A DNA stretch of 64,000 nt from Spirosoma aerolatum (GTDB lineage Bacteria > Bacteroidota > Bacteroidia > Cytophagales > Spirosomataceae), in contig NZ_CP020104.1 of NCBI RefSeq assembly GCF_002056795.1, forward strand, positions 2,677,001 through 2,741,000. The letters are read 5' to 3'. This document shows positions 44,543 to 53,622 of the stretch, piece after piece; position 1 is the first letter of the stretch, and each line of letters opens with the position of its first letter. The notes under the pieces are model-generated. The model had not been told where the DNA came from. It saw only the letters and a program-made list of their open reading frames with translations, and did no database searches. Position numbers and translations under genes: made by a program.

Positions 44543-45766
44543 ATGAACGATCAAGGAGTTGTATTTCGACTATCCTGGCCAAAGCAGTTAGTGGGTATCT
44601 GGCTGTTGTGGACAGGGATTGTAATGAGCGCCTGGGCACAGGATTTTTCGCAAGTGCCGGGCGTTGTCATCGATCATTTGCCCAAATCGACCCGTAATTT
44701 TATTGGCTCGCCTAGCCTCATTATTTTACCGAATGGAAACTACATCGCATCGCACGATATTTTTGGCAAAGGGCCTACTCCTCAGCATACGCATGTATTT
44801 GAGTCGAAAGATCGGGGTAAAAGCTGGCAAAAAATTGCTGAATTGGACAGCCTATGGTGGGCAAGCTTGTTTATCAACAAAGGTGCCTTGTACCTTTTCG
44901 GCACCACCCGAGAATACGGCAGGATGTCGATTCGGCGCTCGATGGATGGCGGACGGAACTGGAGCCGTGTTGACGAAGGGATTTTGAAAGAAGAGGATGG
45001 GTATCACTGTGCGTCGGTGCCGGTTCAGGTGTTTAAGGGCCGTGTCTGGAAAGGGATGGAGCGAAACGTGCCCGTAACGAGCTGGGGAAATTTTCAGAGT
45101 TTCGTGGCCTCTGCACCCGTAGATGCCGATCTGCTCGATCCGAAAAGCTGGACATTTACCCCCCGACTAATCTACAATAAATCGGCCTGGGGACCGGGTA
45201 ATGCCTGGCTGGAGGGCAACGTAGTGATGAACCCCAAAGGCGAAATCTGGAATTTGCTGCGGGTCAATAATCTGCAAGACGATCAGGCAGCTATGTACCG
45301 CACGAGCGACGATGGACAAACGGCTGATTCCAGTACTGTGACCTTTATTAAGCTACCCGGCGCCTGCAAAAAATTCAATATTCGGTTCGACCCGAAAACT
45401 AAACGGTATTTTACGTTTACAAACTATGCACTTCCCAAACATCGGACATATAAGCGGGAAAGAGCCCGTAATGCGCAGGTAATGCTGTCGTCGCCCGATC
45501 TGGAAACCTGGACCATTCACGGCATTATCCTATACCATCCTGATATTGAGACGGCTGGTTTTCAGTACCTGGACTGGCAATTCGATGGGAACGATATTAT
45601 CGTTGCATCACGGACGGCCTTTGACGATGGCATGGGCGGGGCTGATAATCAACATAATTCCAACTTCCTGACCTTCCACCGAGTCGAAAATTTCAGAACA
45701 TACCGTACGCCTGCTGAGTGGAAGCCGCTACTGGAGGGGACTATCGATTTTACGGTGTTGAAATGA
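44543..45766 (+). CDS. Sialidase-like (BNR repeat) secreted protein
   Basis: About 407 residues from the ATG at 44543. The N-terminus is a signal peptide ending in MSAWAQ. Asp-box motifs (SKDRGKSWQ, SMDGGRNWS, SDDGQT) mark the six-bladed sialidase fold. An in-frame start at 44486 would add about 19 residues ahead of the leader. It may be a glycoside hydrolase or a carbohydrate-binding propeller. Catalytic residues were not assigned. The next gene on the other strand ends only 4 bp away. Confidence 0.78.
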   Translation: MNDQGVVFRLSWPKQLVGIWLLWTGIVMSAWAQDFSQVPGVVIDHLPKSTRNFIGSPSLIILPNGNYIASHDIFGKGPTPQHTHVFESKDRGKSWQKIAELDSLWWASLFINKGALYLFGTTREYGRMSIRRSMDGGRNWSRVDEGILKEEDGYHCASVPVQVFKGRVWKGMERNVPVTSWGNFQSFVASAPVDADLLDPKSWTFTPRLIYNKSAWGPGNAWLEGNVVMNPKGEIWNLLRVNNLQDDQAAMYRTSDDGQTADSSTVTFIKLPGACKKFNIRFDPKTKRYFTFTNYALPKHRTYKRERARNAQVMLSSPDLETWTIHGIILYHPDIETAGFQYLDWQFDGNDIIVASRTAFDDGMGGADNQHNSNFLTFHRVENFRTYRTPAEWKPLLEGTIDFTVLK

Positions 45767-45770
45767 CCGG

Positions 45771-46457
45771 CTATTTGTGCTGTTTCAGCAGCCACTCATA
45801 AATTGTTTTGTCGCCATAGAGATACTGAATACCATGCCCTTCGGCTTCTAATCGAGTAAACTTTACCTGCCCGCCACATTGCTCTAGCCGCTTTACCAGA
45901 CGTTCGGTCTCGTTGATAGGAATGATGTCATCGGCTGTACCATGAAATGTCCAGACCGGAACCTGTTTGATACGGCAAATCTGGGTCGAGTCGTCGCAAC
46001 CACCGCAAAAGGGGACAATAGCCGCAAATCGGTCGGGATAGGCTACGGCGGTTTGCCAGGTTCCATACCCTCCCATGCTGATACCCGTAAGGTACACCCG
46101 TTTAGGGTCGATGCGGTATTTCGCTTTTAGTTCGTCATACAGTGGCTCAAACCAGTTGTCGGTCGACCAGAATTTACCATCCGGGCATTGGGGCGAAGCA
46201 ATGATGAACGGAAAATCCTGACCCTTTTCAACCTGGTAGGGTAAGCCATAGGCTTTCAATTTGGCCGGGTCCTCTCCCCGGTGTGAACCACCATGCAGAT
46301 AAATCACCAACGGATACGCTGCCTGATCGGTGGCGTAAGTTTTCGGTACGTAGAGTAGGTACTTATAGTGTTCTCGGGATTTGGTTTGGGCAAGACTTTG
46401 CGTTTGAAAACAGAGACCCGACAGGCAAAACCATAGAGAGAGCAGGAATAATTTCAT
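45771..46457 (-). CDS. Secreted alpha/beta-hydrolase esterase
   Basis: A 228-residue protein with a signal peptide (MKLFLLSLWFCLSGLCFQ). It has the oxyanion segment LVIYLHGGSHRG, the nucleophile Ser in GISMGGYG, an Asp in FHGTADDIIPI and a His in AEGHGIQYLY, as in prolyl-oligopeptidase/polyhydroxybutyrate-depolymerase-type esterases. It is convergent with the sialidase-like gene. A 22-bp-arm palindrome abuts its start codon. Confidence 0.85.
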   Translation of the reverse strand: MKLFLLSLWFCLSGLCFQTQSLAQTKSREHYKYLLYVPKTYATDQAAYPLVIYLHGGSHRGEDPAKLKAYGLPYQVEKGQDFPFIIASPQCPDGKFWSTDNWFEPLYDELKAKYRIDPKRVYLTGISMGGYGTWQTAVAYPDRFAAIVPFCGGCDDSTQICRIKQVPVWTFHGTADDIIPINETERLVKRLEQCGGQVKFTRLEAEGHGIQYLYGDKTIYEWLLKQHK

Positions 46458-46458
46458 A

Positions 46459-46520
46459 AGACGATGTTTGCGTTAGTGCCTACACGAATAAATCTGTCGG
46501 CACTAACGCAAACATCGTCT
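46459..46520. repeat. Perfect palindrome, 22-bp arms, beside an esterase start
   Basis: Arms 46459-46480 and 46499-46520 are perfectly complementary over 22 bp with an 18-nt loop. The left arm starts 2 bp from the esterase start codon. The right arm is part of the reading frame of the phosphatase remnant at 46499-46765, so one arm is an inverted copy of coding sequence. Confidence 0.92.
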
Positions 46521-46765
46521 ACATCAATCGCCAATCCACAAAGATGGTTGATTTGGTGTGCTTTTTTAGCATCTGCAAAGCCATTTACACCCACGTTCTG
46601 GTCGGCTACTGCTTGCTGATGTAATTGCCCCTGAACGCCCCAATCGCCGATTATCAGCGGATTTGATGCCGTTTGGTTCGGATTGGTGGAGTTCAGGGTT
46701 TCTGTTCCCCGGCAGGCGACCACACCGCAAACAAGGGCGTACCCGATCAGTCTGATAAGGCGCAT
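46499..46765 (-). pseudogene. Remnant of a purple-acid-phosphatase-like gene
   Basis: A lipoprotein leader (MRLIRLIGYALVCGVVAC) is followed by NPLIIGDWGVQGQLHQQAVADQ, the N-terminus of a tartrate-resistant/purple acid phosphatase with its first metal ligands (GDWG). After VADQ the frame no longer follows the family; a later GGCGAT...GACGAT stretch in shifted frames resembles the GDNFYDDG motif. The gene is cut after about 90 residues. It begins about 25-35 bp after the cusA stop and ends in the palindrome beside the esterase. It is a decayed gene. Confidence 0.55.
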
Positions 46766-46801
46766 TGGATAAACCATAACGAAATCGAGGTGGGGTAGCT
46801 C

Positions 46802-49800
46802 TTACGGGTGATGAGGTATTTGGACCTTTTTCGACTCATGGCGAGCCAGTTCTTTCCGGGCACGACGGCTATGGATCAGCTCATAGGTAACCGGTAGAAT
46901 CAGTAGCGATAAAATTGTACAGGTAATCAGTCCGCCTATCATAACGGTCGCTAGTGGTTTCTGCGTTTCGGAGCCAATGCCGGTCGAAAGGGCGGCTGGC
47001 AACAGGCCGAGCGACGCCATGAGGGCTGTCATGACCACCGGGCGCACCCGCGTCAAGGCTCCCTCCCGAATGGCCTCACTGATGGGCAGTTTGTTGTGTA
47101 AGTTTTCCTTGAAGCGGTTAATCAGAATAACCCCATCCTGCACCGATACGCCAAACAGACAGATGAAACCAACCCCGGCCGAAATGCTGAAATTAATTCC
47201 CGTCAGCCAAAGGGCGAGCATACCGCCAATCAGGGCAAAGGGTACGTTCAGAATAATCAGGGCCGCATCCAGCGCGCTACCAAAGGTGAATAGCAGGATT
47301 AGAAAAATGATGGTGATACTAATCGGCACTACAATGGCCAACTGGCGCTCGGCCCGCGTCTGGTTCTCGAATTCGCCCGCCCAGCGCATCTGAAAACCTT
47401 CAGGGAGTTTTACCTGCTGGCCCACTTTCTTCTGCGCTTCGGCAATGGTACTTCCCAGATCACGATCCCGCACCGAAAACTTGATGGCAATGAACCGGGC
47501 GTTGTTTTCGCGATAGACAAAAGCAGGACCCGACCGGGTGCCAATATCGGCAAGTTCTTTCAGGGGAATCTTACTGCCCGACCGGGTTGGTACCAGCAAA
47601 TTCTCGATCAGTTCGGGCGAATACCGAAATCGTTCGTCGTAGCGCACTTTTATGTCGAAATGACGTTCGCCCTCATAGAACTGGGTCACGGTTTTGCCGC
47701 CGATAGCGGTTTCAATGACGGACTGGGCCACATCGGTAGGTACGTTGTACAACGCCAGTTTCTGTGGATCGAGCAGAATGCGAAACTCCGGCTGCCCTAG
47801 ATTCCGAAATACACCCAAATCACTGACACCCCGCACGGTCTTCATCACGTTGAACACTTTAGTGGCTTCTTTATCAAGCACATCTAAATCCTGGCCGATA
47901 ATCTTGATCGCCATCGATCCTTTCACACCCGATACCGCTTCTTCTACGTTGTCGGAAATGGGCTGCGAGAAGTTGAACGAAATACCTCGGAAGCGAGCCA
48001 GTTTCTGTTGCATCTGAGCGATAAGTTCATCTTTGGTAATGTCCCGTTTCCATTCTTCTTTCGGATAGAGATCAACGAAAAATTCATTATTGAAAAATCC
48101 GGTGGGATCGGTGCCGTCGTTGGGGCGGCCTGTTTGCGAAATGACGCCCCGAACCTCAGGAAACTCCTCAAAAATGGCCCGGAACTTACGGGTGTACGCA
48201 TAGCTTTCGTCCAGCGCAACCGAATAGGGGAGGCTGGCCCGCACATAAATCGACCCTTCATTCAACTGCGGCAAAAACTCCGAGCCAATGTGAAACAGGA
48301 ACAGGTACAGCGAAAAAGCGAGTGCGCCAATAGCAATCGAAATAATCGCTGCGGGTTTTTGAATGGCCCAGTTCAGGGCCGGAACATACGCTTTCTCTAG
48401 ACCCATTACGACAGGATTGTGCCGTTCGCGAACGTTCTTGTTCAACAACAGGCTACAGAGTAGAGGAATCAGGGTAAGACTCACAATCAGCGATCCGGTC
48501 AGGGCAAAACCAATGGTCCAGGCTAATGGGCTAAACAGCTTGCCTTCTACTTTCTGGAAGGTGAAAATGGGAAGCAGGGCCGTAATGATGATGATTTTGG
48601 ACGTGAAAATGGATTTGCCCAGTTCCGTTGCATTTTGGGTGATCCAGCTCAGTTTTGCTCGCTTATTAAATTTCATCATGCCCATTTTTTCGGCATTATG
48701 AGCCAGCATGACAAAGAGCCCTTCAACCATCACGACGGCCCCGTCGATGATGATGCCAAAGTCCAGGGCACCGATACTGAGTAGGTTAGCGGTCATGCCA
48801 CGGGCTCGCAGGCAGATGAACGCAAACAGCAGGGCTAGCGGAATCACAATGGCTACGGTGAGTGTTGTTCGCCAGTCGGCCAGGAAGATCAGCAGGATGA
48901 GCGTTACCAGGAAAATACCCGTCAGCACATTTTCACCGACGGTATGCAGTGTATAATTGTTGAGCGTAGTGCGGTCGTAGAAGGTCTTGATTCTGACATC
49001 TTTCGGCAGAATTTTCGTGTTCAGCTCGTCAATCTTTGCCTTCAGAGCTGGGATCACATCGTTGGGGTTCTCGCCTTTGCGCATCACAACGATACACTCC
49101 ACCACATCGTCCTGTTTATCCCGCCCCACAATACCCAGTCGGGGCTGAAAACCTTCTTTCACCGTGGCCACATCCCGAACTTTTATCGGTACGCCGTTTA
49201 CGTTGTCGATAATAATGCCGGCCACATCTTCGGGTTTGGTCAGCAAGCCAATGCCCCGAACCACCAGCGACTGATTTCCCTGTTTGATCACATCGCCACC
49301 TACGTTGATGTTGCTGGATTTGATGGCATCATCCACGTCGAGGGCGGTAAACCCATAATTCGCCAGCAGGGTAGGGTTCAGGCTCACCTCAATCGTTTTA
49401 ACCTTGCCCCCAAAACTCACTACATCGGCAATACCTGGTACGCTTTTGATCTGCCGTTCGATGACCCAGTCCTGTATGGTTTTGAGTTCGGTAACGTCTT
49501 TGGTTTTGCTTTCCAGTGTGAACCGATAAATTTCGCCGGTTGGTCCATAAGGCGGCTCGATCTCAGCCGAAACGCCATCGGGCAAATCCACATCGGCAAT
49601 TCGGTTGGCTACGTTGGTCTGCGCCGTAAAATTGTCGACGCCATCTTCGAAAATCATCGTTACAACCGACAGGCCGAATAGAGATACTGACCGAAGCGTG
49701 CTCTTCCGGGGAACCGAGTTTAGTTCGGTTTCGAGTGGCAGTGTGACAAAGCGCTCCACCTCTTCGGCCGAGCGCCCCGGCCATTGGGTAATGACAATGA

Positions 49801-49948
49801 CGTTGGTATTGGTCACGTCGGGAAACGTCTCGACGGGGGTATTCAAAAACGAAACAACGCCACCTACAATAATCAGGGCAATCCCAAAAAAGATAGCAAA
49901 CCGATTGGTTAGCGCGAACGTGATGATACTACGAATGAACTTGTTCAT
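46802..49948 (-). CDS. cusA: Heavy-metal RND efflux pump, CusA/CzcA type
   Basis: A 1048-residue RND permease with 12 membrane helices and two large periplasmic loops. Family features are FPDVTNTNVIVITQWPGRSAEEVE near the N-terminus, SIGALDFGIIIDGAVVMVEG near residue 395-410 with the Asp of the proton relay, and SVQDGVILINRFKENL in the C-terminal half. This is the heavy-metal-efflux (HME) class. With cusB and tolC it should export Cu(I)/Ag(I) or Zn/Co across both membranes. The neighbouring copper genes favour Cu. Confidence 0.9.
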   Translation of the reverse strand: MNKFIRSIITFALTNRFAIFFGIALIIVGGVVSFLNTPVETFPDVTNTNVIVITQWPGRSAEEVERFVTLPLETELNSVPRKSTLRSVSLFGLSVVTMIFEDGVDNFTAQTNVANRIADVDLPDGVSAEIEPPYGPTGEIYRFTLESKTKDVTELKTIQDWVIERQIKSVPGIADVVSFGGKVKTIEVSLNPTLLANYGFTALDVDDAIKSSNINVGGDVIKQGNQSLVVRGIGLLTKPEDVAGIIIDNVNGVPIKVRDVATVKEGFQPRLGIVGRDKQDDVVECIVVMRKGENPNDVIPALKAKIDELNTKILPKDVRIKTFYDRTTLNNYTLHTVGENVLTGIFLVTLILLIFLADWRTTLTVAIVIPLALLFAFICLRARGMTANLLSIGALDFGIIIDGAVVMVEGLFVMLAHNAEKMGMMKFNKRAKLSWITQNATELGKSIFTSKIIIITALLPIFTFQKVEGKLFSPLAWTIGFALTGSLIVSLTLIPLLCSLLLNKNVRERHNPVVMGLEKAYVPALNWAIQKPAAIISIAIGALAFSLYLFLFHIGSEFLPQLNEGSIYVRASLPYSVALDESYAYTRKFRAIFEEFPEVRGVISQTGRPNDGTDPTGFFNNEFFVDLYPKEEWKRDITKDELIAQMQQKLARFRGISFNFSQPISDNVEEAVSGVKGSMAIKIIGQDLDVLDKEATKVFNVMKTVRGVSDLGVFRNLGQPEFRILLDPQKLALYNVPTDVAQSVIETAIGGKTVTQFYEGERHFDIKVRYDERFRYSPELIENLLVPTRSGSKIPLKELADIGTRSGPAFVYRENNARFIAIKFSVRDRDLGSTIAEAQKKVGQQVKLPEGFQMRWAGEFENQTRAERQLAIVVPISITIIFLILLFTFGSALDAALIILNVPFALIGGMLALWLTGINFSISAGVGFICLFGVSVQDGVILINRFKENLHNKLPISEAIREGALTRVRPVVMTALMASLGLLPAALSTGIGSETQKPLATVMIGGLITCTILSLLILPVTYELIHSRRARKELARHESKKVQIPHHP

Positions 49949-49950
49949 GG

Positions 49951-50055
49951 TGAGTAAAAGAGTAAAAGAGTGAAAGAGCGAAAGAGCGGTCGCCGGATTG
50001 GTGAAATATGCATGCGCCAGCTAATCGCTCTTTCACTCTTTCGCTCTTTCGCTCA
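49951..50055. repeat. Gap-filling palindrome between cusB and cusA
   Basis: Arms 49951-49981 and 50025-50055 pair at 27 of 31 positions. Both consist of the 8-nt words AAAGAGTG and AAAGAGCG. The palindrome fills nearly the entire 113-bp gap, with 2 bp left beside the cusA start codon. Confidence 0.75.
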
Positions 50056-50061
50056 TTGGAT

Positions 50062-51174
50062 TTAGTCCGTTAAATCGTTGTAGAGGAGTAAGCTGCCTTC
50101 GGTGACGACGATGTCGCCCGGTTTTAAGTTGCCGCCTTCAATGAACGCGTAGCGGGTGGTATTTTTCAGCACTGTTACTTCACGAGCTTCATATTTGTCT
50201 TTGCCGGTCTGTACAATCACGTAATAATGATCTCGGTCGAAGACGACGGCTTTTTGCGGAACAGCCAGCGATTTTCCTCCGTTTACACCACTCGAATTGG
50301 GTAGATGGACGTGGATCGTGGCAAACATGTCGGGTTTGAGCATCCCATCTTTATTGGGCAGAACAATACGGACTTTCAGTACCCGCGCCTGCTCGTCGAG
50401 TACGCTGCTCACGTTGCTGATAACGCCTTTGAATACTTTGTCGGGATACGCCAGTACCTGAATATCGACGGGTTGGCCCTGCTTTATTTCGGGAATATCC
50501 TGCTCATACACATTGGCCAGTACCCAGATCTGCTGAAGGCTGGAGATGGTATAGAGCGGGTTCTGGTTATCGGATCGTAAATCCTGGCCTGTGTTGACGT
50601 TCTTTTCGACTATATACCCGGCAATTGGGGATTTAACGGTGAAATAGGGCTGACTGGCTCCGTTAGTGTTCCCGGACGTTCCGCCATAGACCCGTAAAAT
50701 GTTGGCCGATTTGCTCAACTCGTCTTCTGCTTTTTTGACATTGTTTTTGGCCGTTAGAAGATCGGTTTCCGAGGCAAAGCCTGATTTGAACTGGGCAGAC
50801 ACATTTTTCAACTGCTGCTGTGCAACTTCCAGATCCGACTTGTCGGCCTGATAGTTATTTGTATACGTCGAAATATCACCTGAGCGAATCAAGGCTAGAT
50901 CCTGCCCTTTTTGTACATAGGCTCCCAGCGATGCATTTGTTTTTTCGACATTTCCACTCACCAGCGGGAATACGCGTACCACATTATCCTGATCAAACGT
51001 AACCGTACCATTTAGCGTCAGTTCATCTTCCGGGCTCATTTGGCGAACCGAATCGGTCAGGTAACTAGTGGATGAATCGGCACTGGAGGTAGGCAGTTTT
51101 TCGTCTTCTTTGTTTTTATGACTGCAGGCCGCGACGAACAGCCCAAGCGCCACGACTGGAATGAATGTTTTCAT
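50062..51174 (-). CDS. cusB: RND efflux periplasmic adaptor, CusB-like
   Basis: A 370-residue lipoprotein with the lipobox FVAAC at residues 13-17. The HlyD/MFP fold is visible: a barrel/lipoyl part with VRVFPLVSGNVEKTNASLGAYVQKGQ, a helical hairpin (DKSDLEVAQQQLKNVSAQFK), a lipoyl return FTVKSPIAGYIVEKNVNTGQDL and a beta-barrel IWVLANVYEQDIPEIKQG. It is 3 bp after tolC, so they are translationally close. It links the pump to TolC in the periplasm. Confidence 0.88.
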   Translation of the reverse strand: MKTFIPVVALGLFVAACSHKNKEDEKLPTSSADSSTSYLTDSVRQMSPEDELTLNGTVTFDQDNVVRVFPLVSGNVEKTNASLGAYVQKGQDLALIRSGDISTYTNNYQADKSDLEVAQQQLKNVSAQFKSGFASETDLLTAKNNVKKAEDELSKSANILRVYGGTSGNTNGASQPYFTVKSPIAGYIVEKNVNTGQDLRSDNQNPLYTISSLQQIWVLANVYEQDIPEIKQGQPVDIQVLAYPDKVFKGVISNVSSVLDEQARVLKVRIVLPNKDGMLKPDMFATIHVHLPNSSGVNGGKSLAVPQKAVVFDRDHYYVIVQTGKDKYEAREVTVLKNTTRYAFIEGGNLKPGDIVVTEGSLLLYNDLTD

Positions 51175-51177
51175 AGC

Positions 51178-52506
51178 TTAAAAGAACCGGGTATTGGTAG
51201 TGTAGTTGAGCAATTGCTGCGTATTGAACAGATTATTCAGGAGATTAATGTTGTTGAGTTGCGCCTGTTGATAGGTTCGGATTTTATCCAGATAATCCAG
51301 CAGACCAATGGTCCGGGCATTGTAGGCTTTGGTGGCTTCGACAGAAATGTTCTGAATTCGCTCCAGATACCCGGCTGGGCGGGTGGTGAACTGCTGATAA
51401 TACGTACTCAGCTTGTCGTAGGCATTTAGTACATCGCTCTGCACTACGACCTGCTGGTTCTCCAGGCCGCTGGAAACTGCTTTCAACGTTGTTTCGGCCG
51501 ACCGAATAGCACCCTGATTGCGGTTCAGAAGGGGTAAGTCCATCGATGCCTGAAAGCCTAGGAAATTAACATACGCGTTTCCGTATTTCTCAAACAGGAC
51601 TCCGGTAGTGAGGTCGGGGGTTCGGCGGGCCTTTTCCAGCGCCAGGCTGCGCTGGGCATTGTTGATCTGCTCCTGCGAAAGGCCAATGTCGGGGCGGTTG
51701 GTTTGTGCCGAGTCCAGGGCTGTGGCCAGTGGAGGTAGGGTCAGTTTTCGTTCGGGTAGTTCCGTTGGCAGTATAAACGTATTGGCAGGTTGCCGAAGCA
51801 GAATCCGTAAAGTGGCCTGTTCGTCAGCAATCTGTGTCCGATAGGTAGCAATATTGGCTTGCAAATCCCGGATGGCAACTTCCAGCCGAGTCACTTCATA
51901 AGGAGCTACTCCACCCGACTGAAGGGCAATCCGATACGATTCGAGCAGCCGCTGTTGCCTTGTTACCTCATCGTCGAACAGCCGCAGTGTTTGTAAATCA
52001 TAATACAGATTGGCATAGGTGGTATACAACTGGTAATGAAGTGTCCGCATCAGATCACGGAAAGCCAGCTTCGTTAATGCTTTGTTGCTCTCGGCCAGCG
52101 CAACCAGTTTGCTACGTTTACCTGCCAATAAAATCACCTGCTGTAGCTGCACCGCGTAGTAACCGCTGTTAAAAACCCCGGCATCAATATCGGCCTGCGA
52201 AGGTCGACCGAATGGCAGTACTTTATGGGTTTGTGGATTATACAGATTTCCCTGAAACCACAGGTTTGGGTTGGGGCGAAGGCCAGCCTGGGTAATAGCG
52301 GCATCGGCCATATCGATCTGATACCGCTGGGCAAGCAGTTGAAAATTGCGTTCCAGAAATTGTTGTTCCAGTTGTGGAAGGCTTTGCCGGGTAGTATCAG
52401 TGGCTGGTGGAGTGCTCAGTGTCTGAGCCTTTGTGTGCGAAAATATACTTATACAGGCTAGTAAGGCCAGATGGTAGAAAAAGCGGATAGATCGAGGACT
52501 CGGCAT
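51178..52506 (-). CDS. TolC-family outer-membrane efflux channel
   Basis: A 442-residue protein with a signal peptide (about 27 residues, ending TKAQ) and the two repeats of long helices and barrel strands of the OEP family (ADAAITQAGLRPNPNLWFQ, TRLEVAIRDLQANIATYRTQIADEQATL). It is the first gene of the tolC-cusB-cusA operon. It is divergent from the response-regulator gene, and a TTAA-box array lies 65 bp upstream of its start codon. Confidence 0.88.
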   Translation of the reverse strand: MPSPRSIRFFYHLALLACISIFSHTKAQTLSTPPATDTTRQSLPQLEQQFLERNFQLLAQRYQIDMADAAITQAGLRPNPNLWFQGNLYNPQTHKVLPFGRPSQADIDAGVFNSGYYAVQLQQVILLAGKRSKLVALAESNKALTKLAFRDLMRTLHYQLYTTYANLYYDLQTLRLFDDEVTRQQRLLESYRIALQSGGVAPYEVTRLEVAIRDLQANIATYRTQIADEQATLRILLRQPANTFILPTELPERKLTLPPLATALDSAQTNRPDIGLSQEQINNAQRSLALEKARRTPDLTTGVLFEKYGNAYVNFLGFQASMDLPLLNRNQGAIRSAETTLKAVSSGLENQQVVVQSDVLNAYDKLSTYYQQFTTRPAGYLERIQNISVEATKAYNARTIGLLDYLDKIRTYQQAQLNNINLLNNLFNTQQLLNYTTNTRFF

Positions 52507-52570
52507 AGAATAAAACGGAAAGTAGAGCCAGGGAACCGGCTGATTTTGGCTGCAAATACCACTGGCTCAG

Positions 52571-52614
52571 TTAAGGAGTGCTTAAGGGCTTATTAATATC
52601 TGATTAAAAAAGAA
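52571..52614 (-). promoter_or_regulatory. Four TTAA boxes at 11-bp spacing (tolC side)
   Basis: TTAA occurs at 52571, 52582, 52593 and 52604, an exact 11-bp period, that is the same face of the helix. Flanking bases vary. The array ends 13 bp from a -7-like TATTTG (complement of 52553-52558) and lies 65 bp from the tolC start codon. OmpR/PhoB-type regulators bind direct repeats of this spacing, so this is a likely activator site for the efflux operon. Confidence 0.72.
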
Positions 52615-52667
52615 CGGCTTTACTTAAAAGATACTGTCCAGGCAACTGTTGTAATACTACTTAATTT

Positions 52668-52711
52668 TTAAAGAAGATTTAATAGCCTTTTAAAATCGAT
52701 TTAAAGCCGAA
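52668..52711 (+). promoter_or_regulatory. Four TTAA boxes at 11-bp spacing (regulator side)
   Basis: TTAA occurs at 52668, 52679, 52690 and 52701, again exactly 11 bp apart, with each box extended as TTTAAA or TTTAAT. The array ends 12 bp from a -7-like CTTTTG (52718-52723) and lies 67 bp from the regulator start. Its arrangement mirrors the array at 52571, suggesting that the regulator controls both the pump and itself. Confidence 0.72.
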
Positions 52712-52777
52712 CGGAGTCTTTTGTAGCCGAATCAAGAAGCGTACGGGCCTAAAACGTACGGTAAGGCTATATGACTT

Positions 52778-53458
52778 ATGACTATTTTACTCATCCAGGA
52801 TGATCCTGCTTATCTTGAATTTCTGACCCGGATCTTACCCAATCACCAGCATACGATTCAACAGGCCCGCAATGGCTTACTCGGATTTGCGCAGGCGTTA
52901 CATGCCCACTTCGATCTGATTTTGCTCGATACACAGACCGCTGGAATGGATGGTATTGAACTGGTCAGACGGTTGCGTCAGGAGAATGATTCTACGCCTG
53001 TATTGCTCCTGTCTACTCAAAACGATACGGCCACTAAGGTGAGAGGACTTAATGCCGGGGCTGATGATTATGTAATCAAGTCGGTAGATGCTTCCGAACT
53101 TCAGGCCCGCATTTTTGCTTTATACCGACGACGGACAGGTGGCTTCTCAGGGCCCAGGATTCTTCGCGTTGATAATCTTGAATTGAATATTGCCGAAAAA
53201 GCGGCCTATCGGGGTAATAAACGAATTAGGCTAACCGTACGCGAGTTCCAGCTTCTGGAATATTTAATTGAAAATGCTGGGCGCGTGGTGACGAAGACAC
53301 AGATTCTGGAGAAAGCCTGGAATATGACCGAACGACATAATTCCAATAAGGTAGAAGTATATATTAATTATTTGCGGAATAAGGTTGATCGGGAGTTCGA
53401 TCACAAACTGATTCACACCTTCATAGGGCTGGGCTATTTATTAAAGCCAGATATATAA
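52778..53458 (+). CDS. OmpR-family response regulator
   Basis: A 226-residue two-domain regulator. The receiver (1-120) has acidic D8-D9, phospho-acceptor D51, T80 and K101. The C-terminal winged helix (130-225) has LTVREFQLLEYLIENAGRVVTK and NKVEVYINYLRNKVD. It is divergent from the tolC-cusB-cusA operon, which it probably regulates, but no histidine kinase gene is nearby. The partner kinase must be elsewhere, or it is activated differently. Confidence 0.9.
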   Translation: MTILLIQDDPAYLEFLTRILPNHQHTIQQARNGLLGFAQALHAHFDLILLDTQTAGMDGIELVRRLRQENDSTPVLLLSTQNDTATKVRGLNAGADDYVIKSVDASELQARIFALYRRRTGGFSGPRILRVDNLELNIAEKAAYRGNKRIRLTVREFQLLEYLIENAGRVVTKTQILEKAWNMTERHNSNKVEVYINYLRNKVDREFDHKLIHTFIGLGYLLKPDI

Positions 53459-53495
53459 TCCTGATTGAAAAGCCCAGCCAACATGGTTTAATCAA

Positions 53496-53574
53496 CACCC
53501 GTCAGTTTGTACCCAACTAAAAAGCTCGGAATCAGACATTCCGAGCTTTTTAGTTGGGTACAAACTGACGGGTG
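53496..53574. repeat. Perfect palindrome, 37-bp arms, between convergent genes
   Basis: Arms 53496-53532 and 53538-53574 are perfectly complementary over 37 bp with a 5-nt loop. The core (AAAAAGCTCGGAAT, CAGAC, ATTCCGAGCTTTTT) is a bidirectional intrinsic terminator for the regulator gene and the HMA gene. The outer 20 bp of each arm exceed what a terminator needs. Confidence 0.95.
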
Positions 53575-53622
53575 GAAACCCGCGCTAGACCTGAGAATGG
53601 CGGACTTCCGCCCACCTTACAG

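Noticed and set aside
48944..49681. Long open frame (245 codons) on the plus strand
   Set aside because: It lies wholly inside cusA in antisense; composition follows the complementary strand, as often seen in this base composition.
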